From Chloroflexota bacterium (GTDB taxonomy: Bacteria; Chloroflexota; UBA6077; CF-72): a DNA stretch of 11,411 nt. Shown here in pieces: positions 1 to 7,083 of the stretch; positions within the stretch are counted from its first letter, which is position 1; each line of letters opens with the position of its first letter. A model generated the notes under the pieces. That model saw only the letters and a list, made by a program, of their open reading frames with translations, searched no databases and was not told the origin of the DNA. Location: the NCBI GenBank assembly GCA_019247135.1, contig JAFAPL010000179.1, forward strand, positions 1 to 11,411, given 5' to 3'. Position numbers and translations under genes: made by a program.

Positions 1-40
1 TCGACGTCCAGGATGACTCCTTCGAACCGAGCGTGCCGGA

Positions 41-958
41 TCACGGATGCTGAACCATATCGTCAGGCACCAGGTTGCAATCCGAGGACCAGACGCCGCG
101 CCCGATCGCAGGCCTGGCGCTGAGCGTACAGCCGAGGACGATCAGACCAAAGCCGACCAGGGTGCTCGTCGTGATCGGCTCCGACAGCACGACGGCGCCA
201 AGGACCGCCGCCACGGCCGGGTTGACGTACGTGATCAACGACGCGCGTGTTGCGCCGGCCGTGGTGATCAGATTGAAGTAGACGACGTACGCCAGCGCCG
301 TGCAGAGGATGCTCAGCGCGAGCAGGCTCACGATAACCGCGGCGCTCGGCCAACGCGCGGGCCAGGCGAGCAGCGCTGGCGGCGCAAGCAGCAGGCTCGC
401 AACGCTGAGAGTAACGGTCACGCTGCCGAGCCGCGGTACGTCGTTGAGTGACTTGACCATCAGCGCGCTACCCGCGTAGCACAGCGCCGCCACCACCACC
501 ATCGCGGCACCGACGGTTGCAAAGCTGTCTCCGCCGACGTTGAAGCCCACCAGCACGCCCACGCCCAGCACTCCGATGAGCAGGCCGAGCAGCCTGAGCC
601 CGGTCGGGCGCTCGCTGTGGTCGAAACGCAGCGCCAGCAGGACGACGAACAACGGATCGGAGGCGATGAGAAGTGCCGCGAGCGACGAGGTGACGTGTTG
701 CTCGCCGTACGCGATCAGGACAAACGGCAATACGATTCCGGCCGATGCGACGCCCAGCAGAGGGCGCCAGCGTTGACGAATATTTCGCAGCGCGCCTGCC
801 GCCAGGGTCACTGGCCACAAGACGAGCGCGGCCAGGCCGAGCCGCAGGAACACGACGACGCTGGGCTCGACTTCCGCTACGGCGACCTTGATCAGCAAGT
901 AGGGTAGGCCCCACACCAGCGACATCGTCACGAACAGCGCCCACGCGCGGCCGGTCAT
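41..958 (-). CDS. EamA/DMT-family membrane transporter (RhaT/YdcZ-like exporter)
   Basis: This encodes a 305-residue, very hydrophobic protein of the drug/metabolite transporter superfamily. These are ten-helix inner-membrane carriers made of two EamA repeats, and they usually export small metabolites; the substrate cannot be read from sequence. The first repeat opens with a helix carrying the typical W-G motif (VWGLPYLLIK, residues 15-24). The second EamA repeat begins near residue 145 and contains the usual late NPAVAAVLGAVVLSEP segment around residues 249-264. I chose the ATG at 958. The frame runs open to 1036, but that extension is Arg/Ser-rich, overlaps the cupin gene and lacks membrane character. 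The ATG lies two bases after the cupin stop, so the two genes are probably co-transcribed and translationally coupled. The tail after the last helix is about 25 residues long and polar. Family assignment is firm; substrate is unknown. Confidence 0.93.
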   Translation of the reverse strand: MTGRAWALFVTMSLVWGLPYLLIKVAVAEVEPSVVVFLRLGLAALVLWPVTLAAGALRNIRQRWRPLLGVASAGIVLPFVLIAYGEQHVTSSLAALLIASDPLFVVLLALRFDHSERPTGLRLLGLLIGVLGVGVLVGFNVGGDSFATVGAAMVVVAALCYAGSALMVKSLNDVPRLGSVTVTLSVASLLLAPPALLAWPARWPSAAVIVSLLALSILCTALAYVVYFNLITTAGATRASLITYVNPAVAAVLGAVVLSEPITTSTLVGFGLIVLGCTLSARPAIGRGVWSSDCNLVPDDMVQHP

Positions 959-960
959 GC

Positions 961-1431
961 TTAGCCGCGCGCTTCGAGCACGCGCCCGCCAATACTGACT
1001 GGACGTGCATGGATCAGGATGAACGCAATCACACATGGTTGACTGCCCCTGTTCACCCAGTTGTGGATGGTGCCGCGCTGAACCAGAACGTCTCCCGACT
1101 TGAAGTGGACGAACTCACCGGGCTCCAGCTCCATGTCGATTTCACCGGAGACGATAACGGCATAGTCGATCGAGTCGGTGCGGTGCGTGCGGCCAGCGTT
1201 GCCAGGCGCAAACTCGATGACACGGAACACCGTGCCGTTGTCGAGCGTGGTTCCGACCTGCCGTTGGCCGGTGTCTTCGCTGCCAGTGTTGTCCACCGGA
1301 AAGGCTTCGCTGGTCCAGATGACCGCGGCGGTGGTGCCCGGCCGCCTGACTTCGCCCGTCCGTTCGTCGTCGATGAGTACGATCGCTCGCCCGTCGGCGT
1401 CGTGGCCCGTGACTACCCTGCGTACCTGCAT
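961..1431 (-). CDS. Small cupin-domain protein
   Basis: This is a 156-residue single-domain cupin. The first cupin motif is reduced to GRTHRTDSIDYAVIVSGE (residues 80-97), with one histidine (H83) instead of the usual HxH. The second motif reads GDVLVQRGTIHNWVN (113-127), with H123 and N127. This HRTxSxDY...QRGTxHxWxN pattern belongs, from memory, to a common cupin subgroup of unknown function, so the single histidine is characteristic of the subgroup rather than damage. The first 55 residues form a separate N-terminal strand region. The ATG at 1431 is preceded by an AGGT stretch about five bases upstream, a usable ribosome binding site. It is the first gene of a two-gene minus-strand operon with the DMT transporter, so it may handle or sense the compound the transporter moves; that link is inference. 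Confidence 0.9.
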   Translation of the reverse strand: MQVRRVVTGHDADGRAIVLIDDERTGEVRRPGTTAAVIWTSEAFPVDNTGSEDTGQRQVGTTLDNGTVFRVIEFAPGNAGRTHRTDSIDYAVIVSGEIDMELEPGEFVHFKSGDVLVQRGTIHNWVNRGSQPCVIAFILIHARPVSIGGRVLEARG

Positions 1432-1551
1432 CGCTGACCTACGATAACGGGCATTTCACGGCGCCGTGGATCGTTACGAACGCACGCAGCGGAACTGAAT
1501 TATTCGTGCTGCCGGGCGTGGCATAAAGCGTGCGGCAGCCGCCGCGCTGCA
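1432..1551. promoter_or_regulatory. Divergent intergenic region with an inverted repeat
   Basis: These 120 bases separate the cupin operon (leftward) from the membrane protein/oxidoreductase pair (rightward) and must carry both promoters. A perfect 7-bp inverted repeat, GCTGCCG (1508-1514) and CGGCAGC (1533-1539), encloses an AT-richer centre containing CATAAA (1522-1527), which could be part of a -10 element. No convincing -35 box is visible for either direction. The repeat may be an operator or a leader hairpin; this is inference only. Confidence 0.35.
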
Positions 1552-2034
1552 ATGGCATACCCAACCGGACCGCTGTTCGTCGGTGCGGCCGCCGGGATGG
1601 CGGCCGGCGTCCCACAGGTGCTGCTCACTCAGATTCAGGCACGTTTGCTCGGCCTGCCTGCCCAGCAAGCCGACATCGGCCCACGCTTCGTCCAGCGCGC
1701 GGCTGAACAGGTCAACGCGAGCTTGCACCAGCCAGTGCGCTGGCTCGCCGCCGGCGCTTTTCATTTCGGTTACTCGGCGTGGTGGGGAATCCTCTACGCT
1801 CTCCTGCAACGCTGGCGGCCAGCGCAGCCGCACGTCGGCGGCCCGTTGCTGGCAGCGCTGATCTACGCCGTCGCGTTTTCGCCGTGGGGCGCCGCAACCC
1901 AGACCGGCACGGAGCAATCTCCCGAGACACGCCCGACGCGAGAAACGCTGCTCCACTGGACCGCTGCGCTCTCGTTTGCGCTGTCGCTCGCGTACATGTA
2001 CTCGCGGACTGCAAACGCGCCGGATCCTCGATAA
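1552..2034 (+). CDS. Four-helix membrane protein of unknown function
   Basis: This encodes a 160-residue integral membrane protein. Hydrophobic segments lie at about residues 7-25, 64-86, 97-114 and 132-150. An amphipathic, Gln/Ala-rich stretch of about 35 residues lies between the first two, and the C-terminal tail is short and polar. The layout (Gly-rich first helix, long linker, then a WxxGxxYA-type helix) resembles small DUF1440/YagU-like proteins, but I cannot assign a family with confidence. The ATG at 1552 has no recognisable Shine-Dalgarno sequence, so the transcript could be leaderless or have a short leader. The stop codon is followed by a single CGG codon and then the ATG of the oxidoreductase in the same frame. 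The two genes are almost certainly one transcript, and the protein may be a membrane partner for that enzyme. Confidence 0.75.
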   Translation: MAYPTGPLFVGAAAGMAAGVPQVLLTQIQARLLGLPAQQADIGPRFVQRAAEQVNASLHQPVRWLAAGAFHFGYSAWWGILYALLQRWRPAQPHVGGPLLAALIYAVAFSPWGAATQTGTEQSPETRPTRETLLHWTAALSFALSLAYMYSRTANAPDPR

Positions 2035-2037
2035 CGG

Positions 2038-3501
2038 ATGGATCGCTTCGACGCGGTCGTCGTGGGGGCTGGTCCAAACGGTCTGGCGGCCGCGATCGTG
2101 CTGGCTCGCGCGGGCCTGCGCGTCCTCGTCCGCGAAGGCGCCGATGAGCCTGGAGGTGGCGCGCGGACCGAGGCATTGACGCTGCCCGGCTTCGTGCATG
2201 ACGTCTGCTCGGCCGTGCATCCGCTCGGCATTGGCTCACCGTTGTACCGCCGCTTGCCGCTGGCGGAGCACGGATTGGAGTGGATCCAGCCACCTGCGGC
2301 CGTTGCGCACCCATTGGATGACGGGACCGCTGTTTCGCTCGAACGCTCCACGGCCGCCATGGATAATCAGCTCGGACCCGACGCGCACACCTGGCAAGCA
2401 TTGATGGATCCGTTTGTCGCGCGTTGGCAGGACACCTTCGCCGATACGCTCGGCCCGTTGAAAATGCCACGCCATCCTTTTCTGCTGGCACGCTTCGGGC
2501 TGGTCGCGCTGCCGGCGACGACATGGTTGACTCGGCGGCTGTTTCGCGAAGATCGGGCCCGAGCCTTGTTCGCGGGCATGGCGGCGCACGCGACCGTCCG
2601 ATTGCGCCGTCCACCCAGTGCCGCGTTTGGAATGATTCTCGGTCTGGCCGGTCACGCGGTCGGTTGGCCCATTCCGCGTGGTGGGTCGGGCAACATCACC
2701 CGTGCGCTGATCTCGTACTTCCGTTCTCTGGGCGGGGAACTGGAGACGGGAATGCCCGTACAGTCACTGGACGAGCTGCCGGCTTCACGAGTGGTGTTGC
2801 TCGATCTGACCGCGCGACAAATTCTGCGGCTTGGGGCGACGGACCTGTCGCCGTCCTATCGCTTGCAACTGGAGCACTTCCAGTACGGACTCGGGACGTT
2901 CAAACTGGATTGGGCGATGGATGCGCCGATTCCTTGGCGTGCAGCCGAAGCGCGACGTTCTGCCACGGTGCATCTGGGAGGCACTCTGGAGGAGCTGGAC
3001 CACGGACGCGAGCAGGAGTGGTCCGGGCGACCGGCCGACCGACCCTTCGTGCTGGTGGTGCAGCCGACGTTGTTCGACCCGACTCGTGCTCCGCCCGGAA
3101 AACACGTCGCCTGGGGATACTGTCATGTGCCAAACGCCAGCACGTTCGACATGACGGATCGGATCGAGTCGCAAATCGAGCGGTTCGCACCTGGATTTCG
3201 TGACCGAATTCTCGCACGCCACGTCATGAGTCCGGCGGACCTCGAGCGACACAATCCCAATCTCATTGGTGGCGATCTGAACGGCGGCGAAGCGAATCTG
3301 ATGCAATTGTTCTTCCGTCCGGCGTTGCGACCACTCCCGTACACGACGCCGAACCCCAGACTGTTCGTGTGCTCGGCGTCGACTCCGCCCGGCGGCGGCG
3401 TACACGGCATGGGTGGCTACTGGGCGGCGCTGCTTGCCTTGCGCCGCCATTTCTCAACGCGCCCGCGCATGCCGCTCCAGGTTGTTGCAGCGGCACACTG
3501 A
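2038..3501 (+). CDS. FAD-dependent oxidoreductase, phytoene desaturase (CrtI/COG1233) type
   Basis: This is a 487-residue flavoprotein. The N-terminal Rossmann fold binds FAD through GAGPNG (residues 10-15), with the ribose-binding acidic residue expected after strand two near E33. It is followed by the family signature GADEPGGGARTEALTLPG (34-51). The C-terminal FAD motif STPPGGGVHGMGGYWAA is at about 448-464. These features define the phytoene desaturase/retinol saturase-like family, which oxidises or saturates long conjugated or isoprenoid chains. No carotenoid gene (crtB, crtY) is next to it, so the substrate is open and phytoene should not be assumed. Length is normal for the family. The ATG at 2038 lies four bases after the stop of the membrane protein gene and lacks its own clear ribosome binding site, which suggests translational coupling. 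It converges on dinB with only 14 bases between the two stops, and no obvious terminator fits there. Confidence 0.92.
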   Translation: MDRFDAVVVGAGPNGLAAAIVLARAGLRVLVREGADEPGGGARTEALTLPGFVHDVCSAVHPLGIGSPLYRRLPLAEHGLEWIQPPAAVAHPLDDGTAVSLERSTAAMDNQLGPDAHTWQALMDPFVARWQDTFADTLGPLKMPRHPFLLARFGLVALPATTWLTRRLFREDRARALFAGMAAHATVRLRRPPSAAFGMILGLAGHAVGWPIPRGGSGNITRALISYFRSLGGELETGMPVQSLDELPASRVVLLDLTARQILRLGATDLSPSYRLQLEHFQYGLGTFKLDWAMDAPIPWRAAEARRSATVHLGGTLEELDHGREQEWSGRPADRPFVLVVQPTLFDPTRAPPGKHVAWGYCHVPNASTFDMTDRIESQIERFAPGFRDRILARHVMSPADLERHNPNLIGGDLNGGEANLMQLFFRPALRPLPYTTPNPRLFVCSASTPPGGGVHGMGGYWAALLALRRHFSTRPRMPLQVVAAAH

Positions 3502-3515
3502 TCAGCCAGCAGTAG

Positions 3516-4709
3516 TTAGTCGGGCAGGAGTGGCATGGAAAAGCCTTCGTCCTGGCCGAGGAGCACGGCGCGTGTGATCGCGTTCTTGCCGAAGCGCTCA
3601 CGCACCTGATCCAGCGCCGCGTCGAGCGCGCGGCTCCTAAGCCGATCGAACGGCAGCGCCAGCTGCACCGCGTCCGAATTTTCGAGATTCGCAACCGATA
3701 ATCCGAGCATCGTCAGGCCTTTGGAGTCGATCAACGGCATGGCTTCCGACAGCAGCGCACGCACGGCACCCAACACGGTGTGGCTCTGAGCCGTCGGCGC
3801 AGCCAACGTCTGCGATCGCGTCGCGCGCGAAAAATCCTCGAAGCGCAGCCGCAACACCACGGTGCGTCCGACGCGGCCAGCAGCGCGCATGCGGCGCGTC
3901 ACGCGGTCGACGATCGAGATCAAGATTGCATCGATTTCGTCAGCCGATCGAGGCGAACGGCCCAATGCGCGCTGCGAGCCTATCGACCCGCGGCGGCGGC
4001 CGGGGTGGACCGGCCGCGGGTCACGGTTGTGGGCGAGCGCGTGCAGGTGGCGGCCGGCGGTGCGCCCCAGCAGCGCGACGAGTCCGGCTTCGTCAAATTC
4101 GGCGACCTCGCCAACAGTGTTGAGGCCCCGGTCGTGGAGTTTGCGCGCGGTGACCACGCCGACGCCCCACAGCCGTTCGACCGCCAGCGGATGGAGAAAC
4201 TCGAGTTCACCATCTGCTGGAACGAGCAATAGACCGTCAGGCTTGGCGACCCGGCTGGCGACTTTGGCGAGAAATTTTGTCCGCGCGATGCCGACCGTGA
4301 TGGGCAGGCCCACGTACTGTCTGACTTGCTGACGCAACTGCGTGGCGATCTCCGTCGGCGTGCCGGCGATGCGCTCCATACCGTGCACGTCGAGGAATGC
4401 CTCGTCGATGGAAATGCCTTCGACCAGCGGGCTGGTGTGCTCGAAAATGTCGAACACGGCCTTGCTCGCGTCGGAATAGGCCTCGAAGCGCGGGCGGACG
4501 ACGACCATGTCTGGACAGAGGCGCCGGGCTTGCTTGAGTCCCATCGGCGTGTAGACGCCGCGGGCTTTGGCTTCATAGCTGGCCGCCAGCACGACGCCGG
4601 CGCCGACGACGATGGGCTTGCCGCGCAGGCGCGGGTTGTCGCGTTGCTCGACCGAGGCATAGAAGGAGTCGAGGTCGGCGTGCAGGATGGTCGGCTCGGG
4701 CGCCGTCAC
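3516..4709 (-). CDS. dinB: DNA polymerase IV (Y-family translesion polymerase)
   Basis: This 397-residue translesion polymerase copies past damaged bases during the SOS response. The palm carries the metal-binding residues D12 (in HADLDSFYASVE, 10-21) and D102/E103 (in SIDEAFLDV, 100-108). Y17 sits at the steric-gate position that excludes ribonucleotides. The thumb helix-hairpin-helix (LWGVGVVTARKL) lies near residues 194-205, followed by the little-finger domain. A QLALPF sequence at 349-354 matches the beta-clamp binding motif. I set the start at the GTG at 4709 instead of the in-frame ATG at 4751. The sequence before the GTG contains the LexA box and encodes a Cys-rich, unconserved-looking peptide, while homologues begin just before the HADLDSFY motif. 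The box ends seven bases upstream of this GTG, leaving no room for a normal ribosome binding site, so the transcript may be leaderless. The gene converges with the oxidoreductase gene. Confidence 0.96.
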   Translation of the reverse strand: MTAPEPTILHADLDSFYASVEQRDNPRLRGKPIVVGAGVVLAASYEAKARGVYTPMGLKQARRLCPDMVVVRPRFEAYSDASKAVFDIFEHTSPLVEGISIDEAFLDVHGMERIAGTPTEIATQLRQQVRQYVGLPITVGIARTKFLAKVASRVAKPDGLLLVPADGELEFLHPLAVERLWGVGVVTARKLHDRGLNTVGEVAEFDEAGLVALLGRTAGRHLHALAHNRDPRPVHPGRRRGSIGSQRALGRSPRSADEIDAILISIVDRVTRRMRAAGRVGRTVVLRLRFEDFSRATRSQTLAAPTAQSHTVLGAVRALLSEAMPLIDSKGLTMLGLSVANLENSDAVQLALPFDRLRSRALDAALDQVRERFGKNAITRAVLLGQDEGFSMPLLPD

Positions 4710-4716
4710 GTCTATG

Positions 4717-4728
4717 GAACATATGTTC
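4717..4728. promoter_or_regulatory. LexA (SOS) box upstream of dinB
   Basis: The 12-base palindrome GAACATATGTTC is a perfect GAAC-N4-GTTC LexA box. It also fits the longer Gram-positive/actinobacterial consensus GAACRNRYGTTC. It ends seven bases upstream of the chosen dinB GTG, so bound LexA would block transcription initiation directly. I saw no second copy elsewhere in the window. Confidence 0.85.
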
Positions 4729-4765
4729 GCACAGTGTGACCCACATTCCAAGCCCTCCCGGCGCG

Positions 4766-5434
4766 TCAGTCGGAATAGGCGGCGATGTTGTTGACCTGGG
4801 GGCGCCAGGCAAAATCCTGGTCCAGAGGAAAAATCGGGCGGGTCAGGTACCGATAGGGCAGGCGGTCCAGCTGCATATCGCTGTAGCCGGGCGTGAGTAC
4901 GATGATTTCGCGCTCGGCCGCGTCGCGCAGCTGGGGCATCAGGTAGCCGAGCTTCACGACCACAATCTTGTGAGCGAGCGGATCAATGCCAGCAGCCTGA
5001 AAATCCGCGAGGTTTCTCATCGATTTGCGGAACTTCGTGATGATCACGCGCACGCCGCCGATACGCACCGTGGCGGTTGGTGAGTCGCCCTCACTCACGT
5101 GCTCCACCAGCGCCTCCGCCTCCAGTGGTCCTGAGTGGAGGTTATCCCAGTGCCCGCCGAGCTGCAGCTGCACGCGCTTGCCCGCGCCCGCCGACATGCA
5201 CACCTGCCACGCCGCGGCATCGGGAATGCTGGCCAGCACCGCGTCGGAAACGTCACGCTCCAGCAGACCGCGCAGAAAATACGTGGAGTCGCCAGGCGTG
5301 CCCGCGGTCGGGTTGTCGCCGGAGTCCGTCAACCACACGCACCGCTCCTGCGCAGCCAGTGCCAGGTCCAGAGCCGCGTCCACGCTCGAAGCGGTCTCCC
5401 GGTCGAACTCGAACTCCCGGCGTCGATCCCACAT
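4766..5434 (-). pseudogene. C-terminal remnant of an M81 / MlrC-type metallopeptidase
   Basis: The 222 residues from the ATG at 5434 match the MlrC C-terminal domain. TDSGDNPTAGTPGDSTYFLRGLLE (37-60) is the family's DNPGGGAPGD-type signature. LGGHWDN (92-98), GIDPLAHKIVVVKLGY (149-164) and RPIFPLD (199-205) follow in the usual order, and the end looks complete. Full-length relatives have about 480-530 residues, with an N-terminal M81 domain that supplies the zinc ligands; that domain is entirely missing here. Family resemblance runs upstream of the ATG to about 5470 (QAREHALRIAQTMWDRR), so the ATG is internal to a helix, lacks a ribosome binding site, and is unlikely to be a true start. Upstream of 5470 the same frame stays open into sequence belonging to the pentapeptide gene. 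A catalytic role is not expected. It is called a truncated gene unless the fusion is real. Confidence 0.82.
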
Positions 5435-6624
5435 CGTCTGTGCAATTCGAAGCGCGTGCTCGCGGGCCTGCCCAAGGTGGGTGGGGCAGGTGCGCGGGCC
5501 TGCAGCACCGCGCCCGCCGTCTGCTGAGCAGGCAATGGGCAGGGACCCGTTGGGCAGAATCGAGCCGCCCGGACAGCCTGTGGACGGCTCCGGGCCGTTG
5601 CCGTCGGGGCAGCGGACACGTCGACGAGCGTGACGCCGGTCAGGTCCGTCGGCGTGAATTCGATGGGCCCGTATGACTCACCGAAGGCCAGGTCGAGCGG
5701 CCACAGCCGCGTGCCGCTCGGTCCGGGCTGGCACGCGGAATCGTCCTGAGTCCCGCAGTACAGCCAGGCGTTATCCAGGTTGGTTCCATCCAGCGTCGCG
5801 CTCGACAAGATGGCGCCAGGCAAATACGCACCGATAAACGTTGCCGCGTCGAGTTTCGAGCCAGTGAAGTTGCACCCGATGCACTGGCTGCCGTCGAAGA
5901 TTGCGCCGCTCAGGTCTGCGCCTTGCAGGTCGAACCCGCCACTGTCGCCCTGGCCCGCGAGCAGTGCGTCGATGAACTTTACGCGCGTCAGGTCCGTCGC
6001 GGTGTCGAAGGCCTCGCCGTTGCCGTAGATATGCGCGCCGTTGAACTCCGCATCGGCCGCTCGCACACCATTGAAGTCCGTGTTGACGGCGAGCACTCGA
6101 TCGAATGTCGCCCCGCTCAAGTCGGCACTCGAAAAGTGGGCGCCGCTCACATCCGCGTCGATGAAGTTCGCCTGTTGCAGGCGGGTATCTGACCCGTCGA
6201 AGCGCGCGCCCGACAGACGCGCGCCGCGGAACGATGCGCCCGTCGCGTGCACGTTGTGTACGCTCGCACCACTCAGGTCGGCGAGGGGCAGGCTCGTGCC
6301 GTCCAATGTCGCGCCATCCAGCGTGGTTTTCGACAGATCGAGCGGCCAACCGATGAACGCGGCGTCCGTCAGATTGATGCCCTGCAGGTCCTTGCCAGCC
6401 AGGATGGAGCGGTCGCTCGTACCGACAAAGAAAGTTGCTTTAGCGAGTGACACGAGGCTCAGCGCCGACGCCTCACGCAGGTAGTCGATCCAACCCACCG
6501 CCAGGGTGCTGCCCGGGAAGAGCGGACTGGTTTGGCAACCGGGCCCGACGGGCGTGAGCGTCAGGTTGACGTTACGCAGATCGAGATCCTCGAACGCCGT
6601 ACAGGCCCCACCGAACTGACCCAC
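5329..6624 (-). CDS. Pentapeptide gene, 3' segment (frame C)
   Basis: This is the longest open segment. Pentapeptide sequence enters it at about 6650 (PPSFFPITVGQFGGAC), before the GTG at 6624. It then has a non-repeat domain up to about 6440, followed by repeats such as INLTD, TTLDG, ATLDG, ADLSG, ASFRG, ARFDG, ANFID, ADLSG and ATFDG. Later come a QCIGCNFTG segment and a CGTQDDSACQPG loop. The authentic frame ends at TLVDVS near 5614. Beyond that, this frame is a shadow. The coherent continuation, CPDGNGPEPSTGCPGG, is in the neighbouring frame that leads into the MlrC remnant. So the last 95 or so residues of this open frame are not real protein. Cys-rich loops are more typical of an exported than a cytoplasmic protein, which is an inference. 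Confidence 0.68.
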   Translation of the reverse strand: MGQFGGACTAFEDLDLRNVNLTLTPVGPGCQTSPLFPGSTLAVGWIDYLREASALSLVSLAKATFFVGTSDRSILAGKDLQGINLTDAAFIGWPLDLSKTTLDGATLDGTSLPLADLSGASVHNVHATGASFRGARLSGARFDGSDTRLQQANFIDADVSGAHFSSADLSGATFDRVLAVNTDFNGVRAADAEFNGAHIYGNGEAFDTATDLTRVKFIDALLAGQGDSGGFDLQGADLSGAIFDGSQCIGCNFTGSKLDAATFIGAYLPGAILSSATLDGTNLDNAWLYCGTQDDSACQPGPSGTRLWPLDLAFGESYGPIEFTPTDLTGVTLVDVSAAPTATARSRPQAVRAARFCPTGPCPLPAQQTAGAVLQARAPAPPTLGRPASTRFELHRRCGIDAGSSSSTGRPLRAWTRLWTWHWLRRSGACG

Positions 6625-7064
6625 CGTGATCGGGAAGAAACTCGGGGGTCCGCGAACTTCAGCGCGAGCAGATGCGCACCGCGCAGGTCGGCCCCGTCGA
6701 AAATGGTTCCATCAACGGTTGCCTGATCCAGCGTGACACCGCTGAGATCGAGTCCTGTGAGCGTGGCCCCAGTCAGGTCGGCCCGGTCCAGGGTGGCCGT
6801 GTTCAGACCGACGACCTGCTCCAGGTGCGTACGCAATACAGCTCCCGTCAGGTTGGCGTGGCTCAGGCCAGTGCCATCGAGCGTTGCCCCGGTCAGCACC
6901 GCCCCGGCCAGTTTGCCCTGGCTCAGGTCGACGCCATCGAGCGTTGCCCCGGTGAGGTCCGCCCCATCGAGTGTGGCGGAGTTCAGGCCGATAACGTTTC
7001 GCAGGTCGGTGCGGAGCACTGCGCCCGTCAGGGTCGCGTCGGTCACGTCAGTGCCATCCAGCAC
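6561..7064 (-). CDS. Pentapeptide gene, middle segment (frame B)
   Basis: This frame holds the most regular repeats, with units such as ATLTG, AVLRT, ADLTG, ATLDG, VDLSQ, AVLTG, ANLTG and ADLRG. Twice the run is interrupted by a ten-residue insert (DLRNVIGLNS and HLEQVVGLNT) exactly 60 residues apart. Authentic repeats already begin at about 7097 (GANLTKANLTG), upstream of the first start codon in this frame at 7064. They end at AHLLALKFADP near 6645. The remaining 28 residues to the stop (RVSSRSRWVS onward) are a shadow of frame C. The gene clearly continues across both ends in other frames, so this is not a stand-alone protein. Confidence 0.65.
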   Translation of the reverse strand: MLDGTDVTDATLTGAVLRTDLRNVIGLNSATLDGADLTGATLDGVDLSQGKLAGAVLTGATLDGTGLSHANLTGAVLRTHLEQVVGLNTATLDRADLTGATLTGLDLSGVTLDQATVDGTIFDGADLRGAHLLALKFADPRVSSRSRWVSSVGPVRRSRISICVTST

Positions 7065-7075
7065 CGCTCCGGTCA
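6733..7075 (-). repeat. Pentapeptide-coding tandem repeats with 60-base and 180-base periods
   Basis: Besides the 15-base pentapeptide period, longer periods are visible. A 21-base string starting GCCATCGAGCGTTGCC occurs at 6873-6893 and 6933-6953, exactly 60 bases apart. At protein level the block AVLRT-(10-residue insert)-ATLDx-ADLTG-ATLxG-xDLS recurs at 60 residues (180 bases). This is the sign of internal duplication of several coils at a time. Such repeats also invite slippage and assembly collapse. Confidence 0.7.
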
Positions 7076-7083
7076 GGTTGGCC

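Noticed and set aside
961..1431. Loss of a cupin metal-ligand histidine as damage
   Set aside because: The single-His HRTxSxDY motif is typical of a known cupin subgroup, and the rest of the gene is intact.
1442..2038. Short repeat CGATAACGG at 1442-1450 and 2030-2038
   Set aside because: It is nine bases, only two copies, and the second copy is within coding sequence and a stop; probably chance.
1712..2614. A 300-codon minus-strand open frame across the membrane protein and oxidoreductase genes
   Set aside because: It is Arg/Pro/Ser-rich without domains and lies opposite two well-supported genes; it is a GC-rich shadow.
2424..3203. A 259-codon plus-strand frame inside the oxidoreductase gene
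   Set aside because: It is an alternative frame of a gene whose FAD motifs are intact at both ends; no recognisable motif.
3980..4660. A 226-codon second minus-strand frame inside dinB
   Set aside because: The composition is Ser/Arg/Pro-rich shadow sequence. The catalytic motifs of DinB are in the other frame.
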